Notes: generated by a model from the letters alone, not told the origin. DNA of 14,183 nt from Gryganskiella cystojenkinii (GCA_015852425.1 JAAAIG010000940.1:1-14183); one strand, 5' to 3'. Positions 1-9,386 are shown, numbered from the stretch's first letter. Translations and numbers: made by a program.

Positions 1-42
1 CACTGAAAGCGTGTGAGCGGGGTTGAGAAGACGCTCTACCCT

Positions 43-378
43 TAAAGAGCAAATTGTTGTGCGGCTTGTCAAACAGCTTGATTCTCTGCTAGACACAATC
101 ATCGCCGTTCGTGACATTATTCTGGTATACTTGCTGGTGTCCTTGTGACTGCTTTGCCGTTTGATTTGATGGATGGGAATGGAGATGGAGATAAAGAGGA
201 ATACGGAGCCATTCTCATGAGTAAGAATTGCTTTGCCCTTGAACTTGCTGTCTGGGATGATGTGATACTAGTGCTTGCCTCTGTGGTCAATACAGCTGTC
301 GTTTTGGTTTTTTTCGGTACGCCAAAATGGAACACGGATTCAAGAACAGATGATCTGGTAATTGGAATGAAGACATGA
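43..378 (+). pseudogene. possible remnant of an EF-hand membrane protein
   Basis: One frame reads from about 115 to the stop at 376-378 and contains an EF-hand-like loop (DGNGDGDKEEY, about 172-204), then a hydrophobic run (DDVILVLASVVNTAVVLVFF, about 256-315). A second frame at 43-150 reads as a hydrophobic helix ending at a TGA, so the two parts are not joined in frame. An EF-hand followed by a transmembrane helix is the order in fungal MscS-type mechanosensitive channels. Here, however, the loop lacks the glutamate expected at position 12 and the spacing to the helix is short. There is no ATG start and no clear splice site. It may be a decayed fragment, the edge of a gene lying to the left, or a chance frame. 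Confidence 0.2.
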
Positions 379-744
379 GACGATGGTGTGATAGTTTATT
401 TCTTAGATTTTCAGGCAACGAAAACTTTGAGGCTGCAGAACCAGAAAAAAAAGTAGCCAAGCAAGAGCGCAACGCACGACCTGGTGCGCGCTGCCATTGT
501 TTGATGCAAAAAATAAAATAAAAAAAAGGTACGGCTGCTCAGGTCTCGTTAAAGATCGTATGCGTTACAACCGCGCTGTTGATAGTGTTACTCACCTCTC
601 GCGCGTGAGTGTTGTCTTTTGTCTTCAGCTGAAATTAAGTTTGTGATAGTCCTTCTTCCTTCTTCCCCACATCGACCTTTTCCTGGTTTCAACACAATGA
701 CCTCCTCAACAATGTAACGACAATCACGTCAATTCAGAATCCTC
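379..744. other. intergenic, no gene seen
   Basis: Frames are short and broken on both strands. The stretch contains an A-rich run near 507-526 (AAAAAATAAAATAAAAAAAA) and a CT-rich run near 650-680. I see no splice signals tied to a coding frame and no RNA gene. Confidence 0.5.
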
Positions 745-1405
745 ATGTGTCTCTTGTACCCATTTTCAATCGCGGCAAGAGTCCTCTTTAAGGGCCTTAC
801 ATATAGATTGAAGGTCAGCGGTCCTTATTTAGTCCCGTCAGCCAAAGACATATTGATCTCTTCTTTGACTCTCTCTTGGCCAAGATTAGTGCCTGACTTG
901 ATCCACTTGCAGCGGAACCTATCTGTACTTGGCAAAGGAACCATCGTCAACTCTCTCTAGCTCGCCAAGCTCTGGCACATAATCTGGATCTTTCAACCGG
1001 ACAAGCGCTGGCTATCTCATATGCGCGAGAAAGTGACCTCATTCATGTGCATCAAAAAGCCCCGACCTGCCTTGAACGCCATTTGCACTCTCCGGTCTTG
1101 GGAGGTCTGGGTGTGATCGATCCAGTGGCTCAGGCTACAGCCTTTCAACTCAAGATCCTTCGCCTCGGGCTTGACTCAGCCCCTCAGATTGGTATGACCA
1201 TGATCTTTGGCTTGGTCGGTCTACTCTCCATTCACCACCCGCGCTAGGCACTCTTACAGAACTTCTCAAGGGCAACACCCCGAACATTGCAGAAAATCGA
1301 AGCGTCGGATACATCGTGAGGGCCACCAAATATCTACCAGGGATCGCTCTGGACGCGGCATGGATCACTCACCTCTTGCCACCAATAGATACTGTCTGTT
1401 CGTGA
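745..1405 (+). mobile_element. degenerate LINE (non-LTR retrotransposon) RT C-terminal fragment
   Basis: Three frames in succession read like the end of a LINE reverse transcriptase and the region after it. Frame 1 (745-957) has HLQRNLSVLGKGTIVNSL, then a TAG at 958-960, then LAKLWHIIWIF in the same frame; this resembles the 'QRNLSVxGRxTVxNSLxLSKLWH' block common in fungal LINE elements. The match then moves to frame 3 (about 1047-1245) with LGGLGVIDPVAQATAFQLKI, resembling the 'GGLGxxDPxxQxxAxQ' block. It then moves again to a third frame ending at the TGA 1403-1405, with LGTLTELLKGNTPNIAENRS. With one nonsense codon and two frameshifts the copy is dead. The endonuclease and the catalytic RT core are absent, consistent with 5' truncation. 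Assignment to LINE is from motif memory; the clade is unknown. Confidence 0.62.
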
Positions 1406-1461
1406 TAAAAAGCCAGATCTATGTAGAAAAAAAGGACTTACTCTCCCTCGTAGGAATAACC

Positions 1462-1501
1462 GTTCGGGGAGTGCAAATTTTTTCTGAGCACATAGTTACT
1501 C
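1462..1501 (+). repeat. degenerate direct repeat, copy 1
   Basis: This 40-base segment (GTTCGGGG...TTTTTTCTGAGCA...GTTACTC) aligns with 2056-2095 at roughly 70% identity by eye, allowing one-base gaps. The two copies lie outside the inverted pair at 1529-1549/1998-2018 and may be flanking parts of the same element family. Confidence 0.4.
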
Positions 1502-1528
1502 CAGTATAACTGTGTCCCCCAGAGCAAC

Positions 1529-2018
1529 TTCAGTGCCCCTCCCCAGTGAAAATGTTTGTGTGCGGCTCTTTCTACTCCAGCGAGAGTTGTCGCTCGTAAC
1601 ATTTTCAGAGGGCTCTGGTGAGGTTCCTACCGGTTTTTCCAACGTGTACCTTCATAAATTCAAAATCGAGACCGGTGTACTTGTATCGCAGTCTTGCACC
1701 TAACAGTTTTGTAATCGTATCGCCGCCATTGTGCCTCACCAACAATGGGGTTATGAAGAAAATGCTCATTCCGCGTCGTTGCCTAGCAGACTATTCTTGG
1801 ACGACAAGCATCAAGAGAAGGGACGTTCTCTTCATCTGTTTTGCAGATAAAAAGAACTGGTGCCAGGGTGATGTTGACTGTTGCTGCGACCTCCTAGGAC
1901 AGTCTCCCAGGTTGACGCAGAACCTTGGCATTGTTGATGTGAGAATACTCGGAAAATCGACTCTCACGGGGGGTAACAATGCAAAATAAGTGTCATCTCA
2001 CGGGAGGGGGGCACTGAA
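1529..2018. mobile_element. MITE-like element with 21-bp imperfect inverted ends
   Basis: The left end TTCAGTGCCCCTCCCCAGTGA (1529-1549) matches the reverse complement of 1998-2018 at 18 of 21 positions. The triplet AAC sits directly outside both ends (1526-1528 and 2019-2021) and could be a 3-bp target duplication, though three bases can match by chance. The interior of about 450 bp has only short, unconvincing frames and no recognisable transposase, so a non-autonomous DNA element is the simplest reading. A second weaker related string lies near 1600-1620 (ACATTTTCAGAGGGCTC), so the left part may be a nested or repeated copy. Confidence 0.4.
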
Positions 2019-2055
2019 AACGTTCGCTGAGACTTTTTTTCCCGGGAGTGATAAT

Positions 2056-2095
2056 GTTCACGGGGGTTGGAATTTTTCTGTGCAGACATTAACTC
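2056..2095 (+). repeat. degenerate direct repeat, copy 2
   Basis: Partner of 1462-1501 (GTTCACGGGG...TTTTTCTGTGCA...TTAACTC). Its 3' end also begins a 7-bp inverted repeat, TTAACTC (2089-2095) against GAGTTAA (2110-2116), with a 14-base loop. Confidence 0.4.
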
Positions 2096-2258
2096 TTACG
2101 TGGGCCTCTGAGTTAACCATCACTCAATAAATATCACATTCTGCACTGCTCATGCAGTCAACTTTCACCGCCCATCTTCGCCCTCATTGCCTGTATTCTT
2201 ATCTTCGTAAGTGACTGAGTGCTCTCTTCACTTTCCCGCCAACGGTTACAAAGCGACG

Positions 2259-2360
2259 GGAGCATGGCGAAGAAAGAGAGTTTGGCGAAGTAAAGGGAAA
2301 GGGACTAAGGAATCCCCTGTATATTCCTTTTTTAAAGGGAAAGAGAGCATGGCGAAGTAA
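2259..2360 (+). repeat. short repeat cluster around a 7-bp hairpin
   Basis: TGGCGAAG occurs three times (about 2265, 2283 and 2350). The longer form GAGCATGGCGAAG occurs twice (2260-2272 and 2345-2357), and AAAGGGAAAG occurs twice (2292-2301 and 2334-2343). Between the last two lies an inverted pair, AAGGAAT (2307-2313) and ATTCCTT (2323-2329). The repeats sit about 300 bp upstream of a putative gene start. They could be regulatory sites or leftovers of local duplication. Confidence 0.5.
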
Positions 2361-2389
2361 CAGAGGCACAGAGTTGTCGAGAAATTTCG

Positions 2390-2640
2390 CTCTTTTGGTC
2401 ATCTCTCTCATCTGTCTCATCTCTCCATCTAATCCACATTTCCATTCGCCATTGGCATTTCATCATCTGAAGTGCCTTTGTTTTTTTTCCACAAATTGCC
2501 ATCTCATTAGACATTTGTCGATTTCTCATCAACTTACTGGTCATCCTTCAAGGCAATTAAGCTCACCCCTTTCCTGTCTGGACTGGTCTTCGTTAAGGCA
2601 GTTGCTTGAGTCCTCAGAAAACCTGCAGTAAGTTGGGGTA
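2390..2640 (+). promoter_or_regulatory. CT-rich promoter-like tract
   Basis: The + strand is strongly pyrimidine-rich here (for example CATCTCTCTCATCTGTCTCATC near 2400), the pattern seen upstream of the other genes in this window on their own sense strands. One frame is open across it but has no ATG start and low-complexity content, so I do not call it coding. A GTAAGT donor at 2628-2633, with TAG and CAG acceptors at 2694 and 2697, could form a 5'UTR intron. Using that intron would remove the ATG at 2658 and alter the downstream gene model. Confidence 0.35.
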
Positions 2641-2657
2641 GCGTGGTCTATGATGTG

Positions 2658-3162
2658 ATGACAAAGATGTTGCGCAAGTATACATTACTAATAGCAGCAT
2701 GGCTAGGAAGTCTGCCTCGATCTCGTTCCAGTGCGGATACTTCACCGGTCATACCAAGCAGCCACTATCGAACAAGTACGTCTTTGTTGATGAATAAACG
2801 TATATTCCACGTTTTGTGATACTGTCGCCATTACTAAAAAAATTCGTTTGTTGCAGACAATCAACCGTCCATTGGACCAGCTCCTGTTCTTTTTACAGGC
2901 AGCTACATCGAGAGGAGGAAGCTTCTATCCGCTCTGTTTGTAAGCTGAAGTAACAGGCGCAGACAATGGAAACAATCCTTTCTTTGCACTACTGACTACG
3001 GTCTGTCACCCTTGTGTGTAGGATCGCGCAATCTATTTCTTGTCCTCTACAGGAAGGAGCACATTTGCGTTCGAGTTTAAACGATCGGGTCAAGGTATAC
3101 TTCTAGGGCAACTGCTCGCACTGGAAGTGAACCAACGTGCGAGTCTTTTCATCATTGGCTGA
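2658..3162 (+). CDS. possible small three-exon protein of unknown function
   Basis: The model is 2658-2775, 2857-2939 and 3022-3162, giving 113 aa. Splice phases agree at both junctions, donors are GTACGT and GTAAGC, acceptors are TTGCAG and TGTGTAG, and the second intron carries a TACTGAC branch-like site. The N-terminus (MTKMLRKYTLLIAAWLGSLP) looks like a signal peptide or anchor. The middle contains PVLFTGSYIERRKLLSALF and the tail contains FLSSTGRSTFAFEFKRSGQG; both read like a folded protein rather than random sequence. I do not recognise the family. It may instead be the 3' part of a larger decayed gene. A competing frame from ATG 2699 (MARKSASISF...) spliced at the same first intron gives a shorter product. 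A further uncertainty is a possible donor GTATAC inside the last exon. Confidence 0.35.
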
Positions 3163-3239
3163 CACGGTTTGGTTTTCTGGCGTAATTTACACTCGCAGCC
3201 ATCATTACATCGTCCTATTGGCTGTTTTTTGGCGCAATT
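3154..3239 (+). promoter_or_regulatory. duplicated inverted CCAAT-box segment upstream of the channel gene
   Basis: ATTGGCTG occurs at 3154-3161 and 3217-3224. Each copy is followed by a T-rich stretch and TGGCGTAATT (first) or TGGCGCAATT (second), so a longer unit has been duplicated. ATTGG is the reverse of the CCAAT box bound by the fungal HAP/NF-Y complex. The copies lie about 145 and 80 bases upstream of the ATG at 3299, a usual place for such sites. Binding is inferred only. Confidence 0.4.
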
Positions 3240-3298
3240 CAGTCATCATCCGAAACAATTCAGTGCCTGATTGAACTGGGCCAAGTTTTATTTCACAC

Positions 3299-6200
3299 AT
3301 GCCTGAGAGTATATGGCCGGTACCTCTTCAGGGATCCATCGAGGCCAAGTATGAGTTGTCAAAACGAAGAAAACTTTATGTCACAAACAGAACTTGTTCA
3401 AGTAGATTAATCAACAGCACCGACCCCAGGTCACTACACGTCAAGATAGAAATAGAGGGGATAGAAACACACCCAAACGATACTCTCGATGGCAGGACAG
3501 AAAAACCAGCCGAGCACAAGGCTGTCACTAATTCGGAGGATACCACGACAAAGTACCATGAGGCTCTCAGTGGTAAGTCACTATTCATACTTACGTCAAT
3601 CTTAGTTAAAGGGAGGCTGCTTATCCGTATAACCTCTTGGTTTACCACAGTTTATAGGCTGTTCTGTGGAAAACCAGAAAAATATGAGGGTCTCAGAAGT
3701 TACCATATCTTCTACAAGGCTACCATGATTTCTGGAATCAAGTAGGTGGCTTTACGCAGCAGAAACATTAGTGGTAGCCAACACAAGTCGTGGTTTAAAG
3801 CCTGGTTAATTCAAAAGCTTTTTATTTTTCATTTCAGTTCTGGAGCTTCCTGGGTCATTCGCCCCAATGTACAGGTATTGGCAGTAGGCAGAAAATCATA
3901 TTGGTCGTGCTGTGCTATCAGCAAAGTAATATAACCCTTGTCACGTATTGTCCAGCTTAAAATTACTACGAAAAATAGGATAGATATGGGCTGTTATACT
4001 GCCGTGCTCTGCGTTCAACTTCCAAAGAACCTGGAGGAGGGAAGCCTCCTTCGTGTGGGCTGGAGTAGTCATTATCAATGGCCCTTTAAGGTAAAACACA
4101 TTTGTAATTTACTTGCTTATAAAATAATAATTAGGTGCTGACATCACTCACGTCTACTTGACATAGTACGAATATGCTCTTTCAAAAGATGATCTCCAAA
4201 AATCCATGGCAAAAGGTACGTTGATGTTCATGCAATGCATAGTTCTCCATCATGTATAAGCGCTTGCTTACTGCTTTTAAAACTTGGTGCATTCATCACA
4301 GACCCTTCGGGATTCGTCCGGATTCGATTGCCTCACCAAGTTATTGTTAACGTTAACACCAAGAAACTATTTCTGGATGTCTCAGCGGATCGGGACAAGA
4401 GTATCCGCTTCTGTTCTGTTGAACTTCACAACTCACTTGCGACTCTGAATCCGGCTGGTATGTACTGTTCTTGCCATTTTTTCAATGATACTACTGTTGG
4501 TTGTCTCCTCTTTTGACATCCGCTGAGTGACTATCTGCTTCTACTCCAGACTTTGTGGTCTATTGGCCGTCTCCTCCCCATAAATCCTTCAGCGTGTTGC
4601 ACCCTTTAACAGAAAATGGCCCCCCCAGGCATGTTGCTGTTCTTCATTATGCGGTTTCCTCGTCTGGGAGGTTTATGGTCACGCTTTCCAAATCAAACGG
4701 CAGTCACCATGTTGATGTCTGGGATACGGAGTCTCATGTCAAGCGGGAGTTGGGCATTCGGACACCGTTAAAGGTCGCTACCAAATCACTAGCACTCCTT
4801 GATGGCCCTCACCGGGTGTCTGTCTCTTCAGATGGATCCCAAATCACTCTTTTCAGCTCAGGAGATGAACTTGAGTTGCTTTATCGGTTGTACATTTCCG
4901 ACGTCTTGAGGAGTCCAGCTGCCATTGCGAACGAATTGGCAGTTTTTAAGGAGTGGACAGAAAATCATTGTCCAGGCTTTTTGAAATTCCAAGGCTTTGG
5001 GAGTTTCATTCACAGCGGTGACAAGGAGCGATTTATCACCTGCAACGGCTTCAGAGTCACTCTTTATTCAACCGCCGGTGTTTGGAGCCAGCTCTACTCT
5101 GTCAAACTTTTGCATGGAGACCCACCTATCAACATATCTGACCTCAAGGTCTCATCATCAGCTGAATTTCCCGTTCTCAGTGCGAATGGGAAGTGGTTTC
5201 TCTGGCACGATATAGAAAGGATCTTTGTCTGGCATTTGGAACAAGGATCCATAATGTCTATGCTGTCATGGAAGCCGACGATTGAAGAATGCATCTTTCT
5301 GGCCTCTGACGACGATTGCATTGCCCTGAAGATCAATGGGCAGCTGGTATTACTTGAAGCCACCACAGGCTCGGTTTTGCAGACTGTGACTGTGCCTGTT
5401 CGACCTAACCGCGAATCATTGTCAATTTCCATGCAATGGATGCTACCGAATGAGATCGATAGTCTACATCAATTGTTGAGCGTCGGACTCAATCCCAGCT
5501 GTCTTGAAAAAGCAGGATGTTTGGTTCCGCACTACAATGGGATCACTGCCAACTTCAAAGCCCACCATTCCAGACTCGCTGGATACCCTTTCATCACTCA
5601 TAGTCATGGTGCGACGATTGATATATATCGCAATGACGGTGTAGCGCTACAATGGAATGGTGCAAGACTATTAGGACTGGGAACGTGCTCGGACAATTGT
5701 GACAAGAATCAAGATTGTGTGCCGGGATACAACACCAATAACGGCAATTCAGAGAGACTGTGGAAGAAGATTTCCAAGAAAGGTAGTCCAATATCGTCTC
5801 TTCGCTGCTTACAAATGTATCTTGTTTGCTTGCCTCTCCTAAACAACTCGTCATGGTTTTACATATTCATTATAGGCAAAGGCTTCAAAGATCTCAACCA
5901 GCTGCTACGAGGTTATGGGCATGTCTTTCTCCTTGACAAGTCATTACAGGCAGTCACATACTCCTCTGGCTACATTTCTGTTTGGGACTTGAAACAAGAA
6001 GATGGTGAGATCGCACTGCTTCTTCACTTGAGAATCATCTCAGATGCCGCTAAGGACAAGGAGTTACGGGAAGACGCCGCTATATCGCTGAAGACATGTT
6101 CTCATCAGAATAGGCTTACACTCACATTCGGCAGCACTGACGTCAAGATGTACATCACACTCTCAGACCTACATGACAGAGACAGCTTGAACGATTTTTT

Positions 6201-9200
6201 CGGAGGTATAGAAGACATTCTTGCCACTCTCATGGAGCAAAAAGATGATATCAAATATGTCAATGATGTATATGACAAAGATGAGTTTTGTTCGCTCGCC
6301 AGAACGTACCTCGGAGTCCATGTCAACTCCACATTCAGTGTCAAGTCCAAGTCCGTAATGTCAATCCTGTGTACCCTGATATGTAAATCTACTGGTCAGA
6401 CGTCGAGCAAGTACCGGACACTCCTGGTCGATCTCCTGGAGTCTAAGGATTTCAGGTGGATTCCTCGATCAAACTACCCACCAGGCTCAAATCCACTGAA
6501 CATCCTATTACTAGGCGAATCGAAAAATTCCTCCGACATGGGTGCTACGAAGCTGTTTTCTTGGGCATTTGGCCCCAATCACACTGCGAGCCAGCCAGGA
6601 CACCATCCAGAGTACATGTACTTTGCACTTCAGTGCATGCCAGAGATGATACAACTGCATACTGCCTTGGCTCGTCGTGTTGCCCACTCATTTGCTTACC
6701 TTTCAGTTCCAAGTCGGAGGTTCATTATCCATAACCACGAAGTCATCTATCCTCCATCCATCAGTCGACTCTGGGGCGCTCAGGAGAGACAAAGCTATGA
6801 AAATCGAAACCCGATTTGGCAATTTCTTCTCAATACCAAACGCCCTGATCCCAATGCCGAACTCGAAGAGTCTAAGAATGTCAGCTTCACTAAATTAATT
6901 TGTGTGGCACCGTTCAGTTTGCTCTGGTCAGTCCAGACGACGGATGATCATAACCATGGTTTTGTAAAGACCAGGGTACCTCCAATGGCGTGGTGGAAGG
7001 TCCTCCTGCATTTGGTCATTCACCAGGTTCAGCCCTCCAGTCACATCTATATCCGCCCGCACTATTACAAATTAGATATGCTCGACAACCCTGCCATTGA
7101 GGCTCTGATCCAGTACAAATGGTGAGAAAATAGGAGAATTGTAGAGTTGTTGTTGTGGATCGATACGAGAATTATCAGACTAACACATTTTCTACCTCTT
7201 AGGAACAAGTTTGCATATGCTCTCTGGTCTGCCCGGTTTATGATTCAGTGTTGCTACTATTTGTTGATTGTGATAGCGGCTTTTGCGCAAATCTACTCCA
7301 ACAATCCAGATTCTCTGTTTTATGTTTTCTTTGCCATCACTGCCCTTTCGGCGTGGCTCCTGACTCTTGAGATTCTCAGCTGGCGCGTGTTGAAGAGAGC
7401 GAGAAAATGTCCTGAGTATGAAATCATTAAGCCTGAAAACTTGAAACCTGAAAACATGAAGCCCGAATTCATTAGGCCGAAAGAGCTCAGTTATTTCAGG
7501 TAACACACTAGCATGACGGCAAACTACCTTATATGTGACATTGCTCTGTAAAAGCTCCCATTAAATTCTATTTTCACACTACTTCTAGGTCACTCTACAA
7601 CTATCTCGATCTCCTGGCATTCCTGTTCCCATTGGCGACCAGCATGAACCAGATGATGAACATATCAAGACAGGATCCCGGTGGAGCGACATGGGACCTC
7701 AGCTTCTCTATCATTATTATATTTCTCCACATGGTAAGAGAGCTCGATCAACTTGGGTCAAAGTACTAACAAAAATCATGTACTAACTGTATTGTTTTCA
7801 TTTCACTTCTCTCTTCGTTATGAGATTTCTGAACTCCGCGTGTTTCCAGGAATATGCAGATATGTGACGATTATCATTCGTGCCTTTGTTGAGATTCGAG
7901 TATTCTTCATGGTGTTTGCCTTCGGCATCCTGACATTTGCGCTTGCGATACAGCACGTGCTCCGAGGATGCGCAAGCAAGGGCAACGGCGATGGCAATGG
8001 ATGCTCCAAAGGTTCTGCCACTGCTTTTCCGAAAGACTTCTGGGAAGCAATTACTTCCACCTATTTAATTATGGTAAATATGCTAGACAATCCACTACAT
8101 ATGATCTGAAAATAGCTGTGGTAAAAGCTGTTGACAACATCGGTTCCGAATTAGGGAGGGCGATACGACCCAGTCTCCAAGGAATTGTCAGATACCCCAA
8201 ATGCACCACTGCAAGCCATGGTCGTGATCTACTTCTTCTTCACAGTTATATTGATGCTGAATGTGCTTATAGGTGAGAATTATTTATCGTTTATAGTAGA
8301 TGAAAGACACCATCTTCCTAATTACCCTATTAATCTACTTAACTTTTGGTGACTATAGCCCTTATCAACGGCGGTTTCGACTTGGGCAGCAGTCACTGGC
8401 GCCTTGTGTGGCTGGAGAACCGGTTGCGTTACGTTGAGAGCGCAGAGGAGATGTCGTATCACGTCCCAGGTAATTCTGGAGATTTTGTTGTTACAGTGTT
8501 TCTACTCACTCAAACACACTTTTCAAATAGGTTTAATGACTCTTTCCCTGTGCACGTTTAGGGTTTCGCGAGAGCAGAGATTGGTTTCCCCGAGAAATTT
8601 ACTACGTTGCGACGAAGGTGGATAGTGATAATTATGCTAGCCAGATTAAAGAGAGCAAGGAGGTTGAAGACATCCTAGAAGGGAGGATGCATGAGTCAGA
8701 CGAAAAGATGATGGAGATGGGCGGAGAGATGGATGACAACTTCACAAAACTGAGTGACGAAATCTCAGAAGTGACTTCCGAAATCTTAGGACTAAGTGAG
8801 GTCGTCGCACTGATTCAGAGGAGCCTCACTGAAAGTATGATGTCGCATCTGATCCTAGGATGCTCAATTCGTGACGTATTTGCACTAAAGGATTTTCTTA
8901 CTGATTACTTTTTTGAATCAATAGGAAAGGACTCTACGAGGGTTGGTGATGATCACTCGGAGGAGGAGGACGAGAACGCCAAGGGGCACGGCAATATCAT
9001 GGAAGCCAGTGAACCCACTAAAACGAGTGGGGAGGAGAAAAGCGGGTTATTTAATAATGAGGTGAGCGCTGTCTGGGACGGGGGTAACGAGGAAAACAGT
9101 ATGTCCGGGGTTATCAAGAAGGGTGTACTCAAGTCTGTTGACCGCAGTTCAAGCACTACCCAGCAAACGTACCAGCAGCAAGACGGAAGTAATGGAAATT

Positions 9201-9352
9201 CAGCGAGAGCCGAAGACCAATACGATCAGAAAGCGCTACTGCAGCTCCGAGCTCAGGTCGACGATTTGATCAAAAAGCAGGATGAAACCTATCAGCACAA
9301 CGTCAGACTGGAAGAAATGCTTGCGAGGGTAGTTAAGAAATTGGGGGATTGA
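3299..9352 (+). CDS. WD40-like protein fused to a TRP-like ion-transport domain, 15 exons
   Basis: Exons: 3299-3572, 3651-3741, 3838-3874, 3956-4090, 4167-4215, 4302-4457, 4550-5782, 5876-7121, 7203-7499, 7589-7733, 7825-8073, 8155-8272, 8359-8469, 8562-8834, 8925-9352. They sum to 4842 nt (1613 aa) with matching phases at all 14 junctions. Residues 1-91 are polar. About 92-250 form a domain I cannot name (VYRLFCGKPEKYEGLRSY; LCVQLPKNLEEGSLLRVGW). About 270-720 are WD40-like, with VDVWD near 305, FVWH near 474 and SVWDL near 694. Hydrophobic helices lie near 1086-1105, 1112-1132, 1176-1196, 1209-1221 and 1234-1267. A pore loop follows (FPKDFWEAITSTYLIMGGRYDP, about 1289-1310, so GGRYD may be the filter), then S6 (about 1325-1346, ILMLNVLIALI), typical of TRP-type channels. 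C1270 and C1281 flank the turret. The tail (about 1415-1470 and 1568-1613) looks coiled-coil. It is probably a membrane cation channel or sensor; ion and stimulus are unknown. The ATG at 3299 follows an in-frame TGA (3272-3274), but extra 5' exons cannot be excluded. Confidence 0.88.
7429..7488 (+). repeat. four 15-bp units encoding KPENx repeats in the channel linker
   Basis: Four consecutive codon-aligned units encode KPENL, KPENM, KPEFI and RPKEL (residues 1150-1169). They fall in the charged linker between the second and third predicted hydrophobic segments, presumably on the cytoplasmic side. The DNA copies have diverged, the last most strongly, so the expansion is not recent. Confidence 0.75.
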
Positions 9353-9380
9353 AGGATGGGTTTTGGATGGGACAAATTCC

Positions 9381-9386
9381 AATAAA
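9381..9386 (+). terminator. polyadenylation signal AATAAA of the channel gene
   Basis: A canonical AATAAA lies 29 nt after the TGA stop (9350-9352), on the same strand. It supports this stop as the true end of the gene. The cleavage site is not visible from sequence alone. Confidence 0.5.

Noticed and set aside
2374..2631. Open frame with a hydrophobic start in the CT-rich tract
   Set aside because: It lacks an ATG, is low-complexity, and fits a promoter or leader tract better than a protein.
5094..5432. Open frame of 112 codons on the - strand
   Set aside because: It is the shadow of exon 7 of the channel gene, which is supported by WD40-like motifs and splice phase.
7192..7506. Open frame of 104 codons on the - strand
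   Set aside because: It is antisense to channel exon 9 with its membrane helices and KPENx repeat.
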